From: Distichodus sexfasciatus
Taxonomy: Eukaryota > Chordata > Actinopteri > Characiformes > Distichodontidae
Assembly: GCA_032718565.1 (NCBI GenBank)
Contig: JAVGVS010000025.1
Location: 3,457,520-3,521,519, forward strand
Length of the DNA: 64,000 nt
Reading direction: 5' to 3'
Part shown: positions 22,530 to 33,136 of the stretch, in pieces
Layout: each line of letters starts with the position of its first letter
Numbering within the stretch: the first letter of the stretch is position 1
The notes under the pieces: model-generated
Database searches by the model: none
Told to the model about the DNA's origin: nothing
The model's input: only the letters and a program-made list of their open reading frames with translations
Position numbers and translations under genes: made by a program

Positions 22530-22771
22530 GTGAAAGAGAGTGATTATTTGTCATTGTGAACACACCACAGCACAGCACACAGTGCACCACAGTGAAATGT
22601 GACCTCTGCATTTGACCCAAGGGGCAGTGGGCAGCTAACATGGGCAGCTCCTGGGGACAGTACCTTGTTCATCAGTACCTCAGCACCTCAATATCTTTAC
22701 CCGTCTGGGATTCGAAGTGGCGACCTTCTGATCACTGGCGAACGCCCTAACTGTTACACCACCAACTGCCT
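22530..22771 (-). mobile_element. SINE-A copy, antisense, full length
   Basis: Starts GTGAAAGAGAGTGATTATTT and passes the ACCACAGCACAGCACACAGT and GACCTCTGCATTTGACCC blocks, GATTCGAAGTGGCGACC (box B) and ends GTTACACCACCAACTGCC, the full head. Confidence 0.93.
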
Positions 22772-23214
22772 GGTGTAACTCGTAAGTTAAAACACAATAT
22801 GATATGATGTGACAACACTAAGGACAACAGTTTGAAGTCTGCTATTTATCACAAACTCAGCTACGATTCAATTTGACCACTTTGATGCAGTTGAAGAACC
22901 CATGATCAGTATGAAACAATATCATTTGCCAACTAAGCACAGTAACTTCCGTTCAAAAATCCATTTTATTTCTCTCGTTTTAATAAATATAGACCTCCTG
23001 TTCATTATAAATTGATATTATAATATGTATGGTGTCTGATTAGTGTTTCCATTTTGGATTGATGCTGTGGGCTTGTTGATCATTGAATCGAAGTTTTGAT
23101 TTAGGTCGATGTATCATTAAACCTCTATTAAATATCATCTGTAAAATAAGATTTTACGTGATGATGTCTGGTTTATAGGATGCTTTTCTACAGACTAAAA
23201 GGCCATATTTCAAA
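22772..23214. repeat. Dispersed repeat G, copy 1
   Basis: 22905-23070 matches 27025-27145 in order: ATGAAACAATATCAT / ATGAGACAATATCAT, TTTTAATAAA.ATAG, CCTCCTG.TCA, and TGTTTCCATTTTGGA. Same orientation. Probably a MITE; terminal repeats not identified. Confidence 0.55.
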
Positions 23215-23330
23215 TCAAGCTCCATCCCAGCCACTGGGCCCCGGAGCACCCCCCCAACTCCAAATACCTTCAGAGAGACTGTCCCTGCAATTCAGAAATG
23301 GTAGTCACTCTGGATAAGTGTATCTCCAAA
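23215..23330 (+). mobile_element. SINE-B 3' part
   Basis: CCACTGGGCCCCGGAGCA, AGAGAGACTGTCCCTGCAAT and TGGTAGTCACTCTGGATAAG, the L2-like tail. Confidence 0.6.
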
Positions 23331-24077
23331 ATGCAGTGAATCTATCTTTTTCTTCATCGAGCAAACAACTTGAAGGTCAAAACAAAGACAGTTGAATACA
23401 GTAATAAGCATCAAGTGCTGCATCCAAAATCTGAGTCTTACACAGATTTAAAGAAGAAAAAACTACTCTGAGAAAGCTCCATTGTCTTGAACTCACCCAC
23501 AGCCACATCGTCTTTTTGGCTAGTGTTGCTTTGTAATGCAGTCCCATGCAGGTTTAAAGCAAGCTTATACGGAGCATGCGTGCACTGCAGATTCCCCACC
23601 CCCACCCCACCCCACCCCGAAAAATGAAAAATTGTGAGCTTCTGGAAATCCTGTTGCCACACCTCTTCGCACGTCCTAGTGAGACGGGAAACTATCAGAT
23701 TGTGAGCGGCCGCGTCGCATCCCGCAGTCGGCGTAAGAGGCTTTGCTGCCAGCTACTAGTAGTGAATAGGGATAATTTAATGAAACATTATGAGAGCTCT
23801 TCACACCCCTTAAACAGATTGCCTCTGCCTCCACGGCTGCTGGCCTCGGCTCGATTTGGCAACGCCTGGGAAAAGTGGGGGCCAATGAATAGGAGAATAA
23901 AAAGACTTCCAGAGCGCATCGGGGAAAGTTTAGCAGGAACGAGAGAGAGCACAGAAGGCCGGGGAGAGGGAGGAGGGGTGAGAGCCGAGCAGAGGGATTT
24001 AAAATCTGGATTAGAGATTCCGTGACACCCGGACAGCGCAGTCAGCGGCTGGATAATGACTCGGTTAGCATTCTAAC
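23331..24077. other. Unique block with a C-rich motif
   Basis: 23570-24060 is repeat-free, moderately GC-rich and evenly composed (e.g. GAGCGGCCGCGTCGCATCCC near 23704, TTTGGCAACGCCTGGG). Could be a conserved regulatory block. The plus strand is open over 149 codons (23576-24025), but the peptide has no domain and the opposite strand is open too. Confidence 0.35.
23593..23619 (-). repeat. C-rich run: quadruplex potential on the minus strand
   Basis: CCCC A CCCCC A CCCC A CCCC A CCCC reads on the minus strand as five G tracts separated by single T bases, a strong quadruplex pattern; the plus strand could form an i-motif. Confidence 0.85.
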
Positions 24078-24450
24078 TAGGGCTACGTGGTATGACCTCA
24101 AATCAGTATAGGTATTAGTTAAACATTTTACCTCGATTACAATTACTGAAGGTTTATTTTGTAGTTTTGGAGGTTTTTGTTTGCTTTTTACCTCATAGTT
24201 TACTGACTAGATATATTATTCTGAAGAAAGTGCGCTTATCCTTGTGATTTTAAAATCATTTAAGGAGTTATTTGACGACACATGCAAGAGTACGTAATTG
24301 GCAAGGGGACATGAACATGAACACCTGCGGGGAAAAGTATAAACAGAACTGTAAAAATAATTGAAATAATAGTCATGGGTAAGATTACAAGATTTGAATT
24401 GGAGATTCAGAAAAGCGGTTTAAGATTATTTTTGATTAATTGCCCAGCAC
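24078..24450. mobile_element. hAT-2 element copy 2
   Basis: Left end TAGGGCTACGTGGTATGACC then TCAAATCAGTAT; right end TTTTGATTAATTGCCCAGCA. Same orientation as the 43701 copy. The last bases of the right TIR are decayed and no TSD is clear. Confidence 0.7.
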
Positions 24451-25633
24451 CAAATTCCTACTTAGCGTTGAGCAGACACAGATGAGCAGGTCAGCACACG
24501 AGCGACAGGTTGGCATGGTTAAATGAGTTAGGGCATGACACAGAGTTGTGGGACGAGGCGGGAGGCTGTGACAGATTTGCTCCCAGACAGAAGAGTCTGT
24601 TGGTGGGGAGCGATCAGAGCGAGGCGGGGCAGCGGAGCAAAGCTCAGAATCAGATTAATTAGAGGAAGACACATGACTTGTGGCTCACATGCGGGGATGT
24701 CAGAGACCTCATATAGCCACAAGATTGTTCCTGCTGTCTCTCTCCCTCTATCACTATCACTATCTCATTCTAACTGTCAATCTCTCTCTCTGTGTCTCGA
24801 TCTCTCTACACCTCCCCTTCACATGCACAGTTGTGTGCTTGTATTACAAACTTTCTTTCTGAGTTTGCACTGGCTTTAGTTAGGTAGTGCTGTGCCTGTA
24901 ATGCTGCGCCTACACATAACCCAAATCCCACCCTTCATTTCAGAAATGACTTCTGTTCATCATTGGGATGTTCTCACAAAGAGCTGCAAAAATATATTTC
25001 ACACAGATACTCATGTATTCTGTTTTTGTGAGCTCTAGGGCCCTTAAAATGTAATGTAGAATTTATGACTGTCTACCACTCAGTATTAGGGAATTTTTTA
25101 AGCTGTCCCTTCACACCTAAAAACTTTAGTCCTAAATTTAACCCCCATTTTATGAACCTAAACCTCAGTCTCAGCCTATGCAAGATGAAAAATGCCAGTT
25201 CCAGTTTCTTGTGGTTGATGCAGTCCTCTCAAATGCCTAAATACAGAGACAAACACACACTGGCAAAGCCGTACAGGAGTGTGGAACCGAGTCTATTACT
25301 CATTCCCTCATTTACATAATCGAATCACATTAGGTGAAGGCTTTGCCCATCATCTTTACATATGTATTCGGGCCTTATGTACATCTGGGCTTCCAAATGG
25401 CTGCATGTGGGCAGCTGCTGCTGTAATAGACTGGACTGATTTGCAGGCACATGTGGGTGGACAGCGAGGAAACTGGAGCTTTCGTTTCTCTAATCAACCT
25501 GCGTACAGACATAAGCTGGCGTAATTATTAGCACGACTGTTCAAATACACAAACATTTACAATCCATGTGCTTACTCCAGGTTTCTGTGTGTATGCTAAT
25601 CTCTTCTGTTTCATGTATGGTTTGGGTCTCGGG
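24451..25633. other. Unassigned DNA with a short TC tract
   Basis: 24739-24808 is TC-rich. The rest shows no gene or named repeat. Plus frames of 60-114 codons across the TC tract are compositional. Confidence 0.4.
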
Positions 25634-25990
25634 ATGGTCTTCCTGGAGCAACTTGAGGTTAAATTTGCTCAGGGATCAGCAGTGGTAGTGGTGGAAGTAG
25701 AATAGAGCCAGATATCCAATCCACAACCTCTAGTTCCTTCAATTCTACTCACATTTATGGCATTTAGCCATAACCATAGCATCTAATCACAGAGACATCC
25801 TTCCTGAAGTATCTTGGGTTTAATGGTCTGACACAGGGGTTTGAGGTGGCACTGGTAGTCTAGTGGTAGGATCTCTGGATGTAAAGGGTATACCATATGA
25901 ACATCTACCATTGGGCCCCTGAGCAAGACGTATAGACATATCATTTATCTTTTACTAGTCCTAATTACAGGAACTTGAAATCGACCAAGC
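25634..25990. mobile_element. Cluster of decayed SINE-B fragments in mixed orientation
   Basis: 25640-25735 antisense: GATGGTCTTCCTGGAGCAAC, GTGGTAGTGGTGGAAG. 25748-25850 antisense tail: ACATTTATGGCATTTAGCC, TTCCTGAAGTATCTTGGG. 25851-25990 sense: GGTGGCACTGGTAGTCTAGT, GGCCCCTGAGCAAGAC, a recognisable tRNA-like head. Probably two or three insertions. Confidence 0.6.
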
Positions 25991-26046
25991 CCCATCTTTC
26001 TTTAAGCAACATCAGGTTATGCATTTAAAGTCTGCCTGAAAGTGGG

Positions 26047-26620
26047 TAAGGATGAGCATACACTGCAATTTTTTTTCAATCGTTTGGTAAACCTCCAGCT
26101 CAAACTGTACAGCTAAATTGCATGTGTTGAAAAGCCAAAACTCCCGATTTATGTGCGCACACTATACGGGTCAATGCTCGGATGCGATCTAACTGCTTAC
26201 ACTACACGACACGTCGGACCAAAGTCGAGCTTCCAATGCCTCTGTCCAGACTACACGCTGCGTCGCCATGTTTGTACTCTGTACTCTACTTGGATTTCAC
26301 TTCCAGCTCTGTGTTCGCACAGACGCAATGAGGGAAAACCCACTGAGGTTGAGGTGAGTCGATTCGTCTCTGCTTCAACAGTGCGATACCCTCACGAGGA
26401 CTGACCAGAATTTCAAACAGGTTTGGTTTTCATCCGACCATATGATTGCCGATCGGGAGCTGGTCGTGAGGGGTTAATTGGTGCTCATTATCCCATGTAT
26501 ACTACACGATTCACGAATCACGATGAAGCAGAAACTTAAGCTGAGCCAAAAAAATAGTTTCACAAGCGAAAAATCGGCTGGAAATGGGCCGAAAATCTCA
26601 CAGTGTAAGTCCAGCTTAAG
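26047..26620. mobile_element. TIR element of unknown superfamily (possible PIF/Harbinger or hAT MITE)
   Basis: Left end TAAGGATGAGCATACACTGC and right end CACAGTGTAAGTCCAGCTTA; the right end reversed reads TAAGCTGGACTTACACTGTG, matching the left at most positions. The interior is GC-richer than the flanks, with CACTACACGACACGTCGG and CGCTGCGTCGCC. It has no transposase. An 83-codon plus frame (26153-26404) lies inside and shows no family. No TSD seen. Confidence 0.6.
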
Positions 26621-26769
26621 TGTGCATATGTACAAGATATTTAGTCTTTAGCTGTTCAGTTAAGGTTTAAGAAGTTCCTCATGGAAAAGGTCTCGAGGTG
26701 TATCCAGGTGATCATCCAGTTCAATTTGTCTGATTAAGAATTCAAAGCGTTTTTGCCAGGTCGAAGTCA

Positions 26770-26900
26770 ATTGACATCTATACCATTTAGCAGATTCTAA
26801 TTACAGGGACAGTCTCTTACCTCAATTGTGGTAGTGCTGGAGGCAGGACAGAGCCAGACTCTAACCCCTTGATTTGTTAGTGATCGACCTGAAGCCACAA
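26770..26900 (-). mobile_element. SINE-B copy, antisense, decayed
   Basis: ACCATTTAGCAGATTC, TTACAGGGACAGTCTC, TGTGGTAGTGCTGGAGGCAG and ACTCTAACCCC in consensus order. Confidence 0.65.
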
Positions 26901-26904
26901 GGTG

Positions 26905-27145
26905 TGTAAATCTTAATTTTCATCACAATCACATTTTATCGTTTCAATAGTCAATGGTTTGAGGTATGTTAAATAAAAAATCTGCTACTGTAGGATTATG
27001 ATTATTTTAAATTCAGGAGCCAGCAATCAATATGAGACAATATCATATGCTTTTTAACATCCTCTCTTTTAATAAAAATAGTCCTCCTGCTCAATGTAAA
27101 GTGACAAAATCATGTTTGATGTCTGACTGATGTTTCCATTTTGGA
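26905..27145. repeat. Dispersed repeat G, copy 2
   Basis: Shares blocks with 22905-23070. Also contains TTTCATCACAATCACATTTT to its left, which may be part of the same element. Confidence 0.5.
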
Positions 27146-28315
27146 AATAAACTAGTACTGAGTGTGAGTCCAGGTGATAAAAGGCAGTAAGTTTGGTTCA
27201 TCATAAAGTCTTGTCAGTCTCTTTAAGGATTTTGGTGATGCAATGTCTTGACAGGTCCAGCACATGCAACCACACGAAGGCGGGTTCCATAGCTGAATGT
27301 CTTTCTTTTATTAATCAGTCAAGCACTTGATGCCAATGTTCAAATGTATGTTTTACACTTTATACTTGTAGTGCTACATCAGAATTCTCATTAACAAAGC
27401 TTCCACTTAAAGACCCAGACAGTGCAAAAGAGCATGTCGGTCAGAGCAAATGACCAGCCACTTTTGTTTCCCTGAGAGAGTTCTAAGGGCTTTGCTTGAG
27501 GGACTACATCCCAGTGGACCTGGGTTGAAGTCATGATGTTCTAATCAGTACAAGGTTCCATGTGCTTGATCCTCAGGCCTTCTAAAGTGCTATCATCCCA
27601 AATATGGTTATTCTGTAGGATCTAGATTTCCTGGATACATGGGATTGGATAAATATGTCCATTCAAATGATGATTTGTCTGTACAATGGTTAAAACCAAA
27701 GCTTTAAATGCAACTTGCTGTTTATGGAAACGTCTAGTCATCTACAGTGGTTATTTAGACATTTTATATTAGGTTTGCACAATTTGTTTTGAAGTCTCAG
27801 TGAGATTTAAAGGCACTGTGTGTGAGAGCTGCAATGATGTGTATTAAAAACATTAAGCCATTGAAGTAATTGGAGTCATTTCTGCTCCATGGTGGGTGAA
27901 ACAGCTGAGGGTAATGGAATAGTGCAATGCTGTAATATTGCATGCAGTATTCACTATACCTGCTTTAACTTCTATTACGTTCATTTAAAAGCCATGCAGC
28001 GAGGCAGCTGTATTATCAGAGAGGTCACCACAAGTTATTCACTGGAAGACAAAGTGTGAGATGAGTCAGACCGGCTGATGAAACATCCTCACCACCTTTC
28101 TCTCTTATCATCCAAGAGTCTGTGCTTTTTACCTTTGCTTCTTTCTCTCCTCTAAACAATACTAGACAATTCCAAGAAAAGATTAACTAATTCTTTAGAC
28201 ACGCCAGTAATTAGATAAAGCTGATGATGTGCTGATGGAAGACTATTTGCCGTCACTGTACGTAAAACCCTGATTTTATGAATGGTGCTAATTGTGATAC
28301 TTTCAAGACTTAAAA
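27146..28315. other. Unassigned DNA
   Basis: No gene or recognised repeat. No open frame of note. Ordinary AT-rich composition. Confidence 0.4.
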
Positions 28316-28515
28316 TATAATTCACTTGGATTCAGTTCAATTCACTTTTAATTGTTTAATTTATTTACAGCAGACATTGTCAGAAAAACGCTTTACATCT
28401 TCCCTAATCCAAGCCCTTAATGAGCAAGCCTGGGGCAACTGTGGTATGTAAAAAAAACACTCTGGAGTAGTAACCTAGAGAGGAACCAAGTCTCTGAAGG
28501 GGAATCGATCTTCCT
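28316..28515 (+). mobile_element. LINE-like 3' fragment common in otophysan genomes
   Basis: TTCAGTTCAATTCACTTTTA, CAGACATTGTCAGAAAAACG, CTTTACATCTTCC, AATGAGCAAGCCTGGGGCAA and AGAGGAACCAAGTCTCTG occur in the order of a repeat I recall as widespread in catfish and carp-type genomes. Class uncertain. Confidence 0.5.
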
Positions 28516-30596
28516 TCCTGTGTATTTAAGTGTGTGTGTGCATGTAGAACAAAAGATTTTCATAATTAGATGACCGATTAAGGTTCAGTAAGTCACTGCA
28601 AGTTCTAGATGATAAGGCCTCTGTAACACTAAGGTGATCCTCCACTTCAACTCATCTGGTAAAGAATGTTGTATGATATTAATTTATATCCAGAAACATG
28701 AACAAATTGGAGTTATGAATCTATAAAAATACGTTTACTGTACATTTATATTGCCCGTCAGTGGACAAGCTGTGCAGTGACAACAAATTTAACCTTATTG
28801 GCTTATCAGGGCCGATGCCGATTATTGCTAGTTAACGGGGACGACAACCGATATTTGGAACTGATATGCAAAAAAATAAAGAAAATGACCTTGTTGTCCA
28901 TACATGGGCATCCTACCACTTAGACCACCACCACCCCATGGCAGGTGTGTAATTGTAAAAAGCGTAGTGTCTGTTTTTGTGTATGGACTAGTATAGTAAG
29001 TATATATAGTAAGTATACATATATATAAGTAAGCATAAACAGTTACACCTGAACATTGATGGCAAGCATGCACATGTCTAACAAAACATTTCACTTTTGT
29101 ACCTTACCTCGCGCTGTGCCATTTTAGGAACATGGGAAATATGCAATTGCTCGCAGTGTGAGTGTGTATCTGATGACGATAGGGTGTGGGAGAAACGCAG
29201 CGTTTCAAAGCTGCATGCTGCTTGTTGAGTGAAGTGCTGCTGTTTCTGTCCAAGCGCCGTGCTGCCGTGTCCCGCCGTGAGCTTCTTTTGGTCGTTCCGG
29301 CGTCTTGAAGGTGACAAAGAACTTCGATTCCATCTTTGTTTTGACAGTGTGTCACCTCGCACCAGCGACTCGGAGAACACTGTCGCATCGGCCCCAAGAA
29401 AACCAACTGGGTTATTTATTAGCATGATGAAAATGTCATATTAGAGGTTGACGGACAAGAGCAGGGAGAGGACAAGTTGAGTACAGACTCCCAGTGGACG
29501 CTGAGGAAACATTAATTAGCTAAACAGTCTCACCTTGAGAGAAACAGCTTTGAAGGGTTGTGGCCTGTTTATGAATTTAGTTTCAATTTTTTAAACAAAC
29601 CTTAAAAAATCTTTGCTTAAATGACCCTCATGTCCTGATGCATGGGGTACAGTACATTAAGTATATGTACATTATATAAGTACATTAATTTAATCTAACT
29701 TTTTTGTTAAAACTGTGCATCTGGGTTAATTTTGGCAGCTACTAGATTTAGCCCAAGTCTTTAGATCAACACATTTAAGTCACATTTAAATAATTTCTCT
29801 ACTTCATAGTTTTAGTCTATGTAATTTGTCAACTTTTGGTCAGTATTTTTAGACAATATTAATTGCTTTCAGACTGCACAAGGAGCTAGTGAACTGAAGC
29901 TAGCTAACTCAACACATTAAGCCAGCCAACATTAGCCTAGCTAATACAAATTATTTTCTATTGCAAAAAATATTTTGTATTATGGCTCACAAGAATATTT
30001 ACTGTTTATGTTGACATAGCTGACTGTCCAATAACACTGTTGAGCAAACTTTATCTGCTTCTATGCCAGTAACATTACCTAGCAAACTTTATCTGTTTCT
30101 TTTATGTCATTTTATTTTTCATTAGCTAACTTACTGTGGCATATACAGTGTGGCTTGGTGCCTTCAAGTGCCTCTTGAGCTTGACTGTGTTCTTCCCACT
30201 GCATTTGAAGCCTCAGGGCATCTCTTACTTCTTATACAACTGCAACTTGCGTTTAGTGCATTTTGTGTTCCAGTGAGCTGAATCATAAATACAATGTTCT
30301 TAAATCTATCTGTCTTTATTGCCCAAGTGACTCTTTTTACATTGAAGTAGTTATTTATTGTTTGCTATTTATATTTTCTACTGTTAGAATTTTTTAATTG
30401 GGTTGTGGGTTTTGTACATCAGCATCTGTATGTCTGCGATTACATCTGCATAAATCCCTCAAAGTGTTCAGTCACTTACAAAGCTTAAATATGCCATTAA
30501 ATATTGTCACAAAATAAATTTGGAATGTTTGACAGTCCATGAATTAAAATTTCATTTCTCATCTCGTTACCCAAATCAAATCTGCTTTTCATCAAC
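28516..30596. other. Unassigned DNA with one element scrap
   Basis: 28805-28875 carries CAGGGCCGATGCCGATTATT, a fragment like the GCCGAT-rich hAT ends (compare 35825-35885). 28985-29035 is TA/AGTA-rich low complexity. 29100-29420 is repeat-free and slightly GC-rich; two minus frames (100 and 115 codons) and one plus frame overlap there, with no domain. The remainder (29440-30590) is ordinary AT-rich DNA. Confidence 0.35.
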
Positions 30597-31158
30597 GGGG
30601 CAGTTGGTAGCATAGCGGCTAGTGAGTTGGTCCTGTGACCGGAGGGTCACCAGTTCCTGCTACTGAGTATATCTGCTACTGAGGTACTCATGAGCAAGGT
30701 ACCATCCAGAAGCACTGCTCCCCGGGTGCTGAACGTCAGCTGCCCGTTACTCAAGTCAAAAAGTCAAAGTAAACTGTATTGTCATCTCTGCTATATACTG
30801 TACAAGTATATAGAGAGACGAGACAATGTGGCTCCAGTTTTAACAGTGCAAACAACAAGGAAGGTACAAAGAACAAATAAGGCACATAGAATAAACAATA
30901 TATAAAAAGAATATAAAATGTACACTTTAAACTAGAAGTAGAAAGAGAGACAATTAGGATGTGGTATTCAACCTATAAATATGGTCTTGGAGTTCTCTTT
31001 TGCACTGAATGTGCATGAGGTCAGTAACACCCATAAGGTCAGTAACCCATGCTGTTACTGACATCCTTCATGGATTTGTGAAATGCAGAGGTCACATTTC
31101 ATTTTGGTGCACTGTGTGCTGTGCTGTGTTCACTATGACAAATAATCATTCACTTCTA
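30597..31158 (+). mobile_element. SINE-A copy split by a LINE-like insertion
   Basis: Left half (30597-30751): GGGGCAGTTGGTAGCATAGC, GGTACTCATGAGCAAGGTAC, GCTGCCCGTTACT. Right half (31060-31158): CATCCTTCATGG, TGCAGAGGTCACATTTCA, GTGTTCACTATGACAAATAA. Joined, they rebuild one SINE-A. Confidence 0.85.
30752..31053 (+). mobile_element. LINE-like AGTCAAAGT fragment, copy 2, with 6-bp flanking duplication
   Basis: GTTACT occurs at 30746-30751 and again at 31054-31059, consistent with a target duplication. The inserted sequence starts CAAGTCAAAAAGTCAAAGTA and matches 11377-11475 at GCTATATAC...ACAAGTATA and GTGGCTCCAGTTT. The later part holds CAATATATAAAAAGAATATA and a short CAGTAACCCAT repeat. 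Confidence 0.6.
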
Positions 31159-32115
31159 CCTGACATTATTATCAAGATTTGTAAGGTGTTATAATGAAAT
31201 ATAATGTAAATAATATTTCTGCCACTTCTAACCCTAATCCCAGTAACCAAAAGCAAATTATGTTCCTCTTTAGTTTTTCAGAGAGTTTCATGAGAAACAT
31301 ACAAAAACGAACTGAAGGGTACTTTGGCTTATGCAAGGGAGTTGTCAATTGTAATACATAAGAGAGAGAGAGAAAGAGAGAGATGCTAACATAGTTGATA
31401 TGAGCACGTCTCCAGCAGATATTTCGTCCTTGTCAGTGTTACGAGTTGAGCATTCCTGATTGCGGCGTTCATCTATTTTGCATGTCCTGAGTATACAGTT
31501 CTCTTAGCACTCCTAAAAATATGTGAGCGGTGTTAAACAGATGTTAAGGGCCCATACATTTCATTCCCCACTGATCAGGTTTTGGATTATTTCCTACATC
31601 TGACGGGAAGCTCGCCAGTCCACCAAATTTGTGAAAAGGCAAAACAACAGCTGCTCTGGGACAGGGATGGGGAGGGGGAAAAAAGCTTTTCACTTGCCAT
31701 CTTGCAAGCAGTAAAAAGTAAGATAAAAAACGAATGGCACCAATGGAATCTGGTGAGACTGAACTTAAAAGTGGGTCTCAGCTGAAGCTGGCGTCCTCGC
31801 CGTGTACCTGCGAGCCAATTGGGGCCTAATGAGAGCGCATAAGTAGTCAAATCTGCACCCGGCCTAATCGTACAGAGGAAGGAATAGATCAGTCTTCTCC
31901 CAAAATTCGGTTCGACTCTTCTCTCGGGGTGATAAGTGGCAGCTGTGTGATTATGAAGGAGCCTCGCCTTGCCGGTCTACCAGGAAAAGAAAATGCACGG
32001 TACATCAAAGCCTTGACCGTCCTGTGTCCAAAGGGAGCTGCGGTCCGTCTCTGACTGCAAATGAGCTTTCAAGGAGCCTGCTTAACTAAACACTCACACC
32101 AGAATCTGGCTATAG
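31159..32115. other. Unique DNA with CNE-like texture
   Basis: A (GA)n run sits at 31360-31384. 31560-32060 is repeat-free. Overlapping frames on opposite strands (31582-31850) show no domain. Confidence 0.35.
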
Positions 32116-32123
32116 CTCCTAGA

Positions 32124-33128
32124 CAGTGTTGGGGAGTAACGGAATACATGTACCGGCGTTACGTATTTAGAATACAAAATATGAGTAACTGTATTCCGTT
32201 AGAGTTACCGTTTAAATAGGTGGTAATTAGAATACAGTTACTTTGTTGAAATAAATGGATTACGCGGCGGTCTTTTCCTGTTTCATATGTTAGGCTATCC
32301 CCTCTCTATCCCCTCTCTAATTTTTGTAATTCCACGCATTGCCGCGAGAAGCACCCTCGACACGGGCGCGTGCATTTGATGACTTCCACCTTTTTATGAA
32401 CTACCATTCATAAACATTAACGTTCAATTCGTTCCTACAATGAGATGAGGAAAAAATTACTCATATTCTTAAAAATAAAAGACCTTACACAAACTTGTAA
32501 ACAATAACGTTTGTATTGTTGAATGTAACAGCAACATATGCAGAGCTGAATTTTGCCCTCATCTCACTGGCGTTAACAGAGTGTAGGAACGAATTTGAAC
32601 GTTAATGTTTATGGACAGTAGTTCGTATAAAGGCATAAGTCATCAAATGCGCACGCCCGCGTCGGGGGTGCTTCACGTGGCAAGGGTCCCGATTTCGGCA
32701 CGACACCTGTCACCCAAACAAACACGCAATAAGAGGCTCTAATGTAAGCGTCCTGTTAATGTTGGTGGCGTCAGTTACACAATGGACCCGGAGCCAGCAC
32801 AACAGAGCCAGCAGTGCCCGGGCAGGAATGCATTTCTTACTCGGAAATTTCGTCTTTCCTCCTCTACCTAGAGTAAATATATTGTCTATTCAGGGAGATT
32901 TGGGCTCAACAGCCAATTGGTAGAGAAAAACAAACAAGAATTTGCAGGATGTGATTGCTACATTCATGTAGTTGTAAAAAGCATGACAGTATATTAAGTA
33001 ATCCAAAGTATTCAGAATACGTTACTCACATTGAGTAACTTAACGGAATACGTTACAAACTACATTTTGGGGCATGTATTCTGTAATCTGTAGTGGAATA
33101 CATTTTAAAAGCAACCTTTCCAACACTG
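32124..33128. mobile_element. hAT-5 element, 1005 bp, perfect 8-bp TSD
   Basis: Left end CAGTGTTGGGGAGTAACGG and right end CTTTCCAACACTG are inverted over CAGTGTTGG. CTCCTAGA flanks it at 32116-32123 and 33129-33136, an exact 8-bp target duplication. The subterminal regions repeat GGAATAC / GTATTCCGTTA many times in both orientations. CAGTG ends and an 8-bp TSD place it in hAT. No transposase frame. A long internal hairpin (32341-32681) is listed separately. The intact TSD suggests it is among the younger insertions here. Confidence 0.92.
32341..32681. repeat. Internal long inverted repeat of hAT-5
   Basis: The left arm (about 32341-32450) and right arm (about 32557-32681) are inverted complements: left GTGCATTTGATGACTT pairs with right AAGTCATCAAATGCGCAC, left AAACATTAACGTTCAA with right TTGAACGTTAATGTTT, left GAGAAGCACCCTCGAC with right GTCGGGGGTGCTTCAC. 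The right arm has a 15-20 bp extra piece near GCGTTAACAGA. The loop is about 105 bp. Transcription across it would give a hairpin of about 110 bp. Confidence 0.9.
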
Positions 33129-33136
33129 CTCCTAGA

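Noticed and set aside
23576..24025. 149-codon plus ORF
   Set aside because: Begins in a C-rich low-complexity run and has no domain; the minus strand is also open there.
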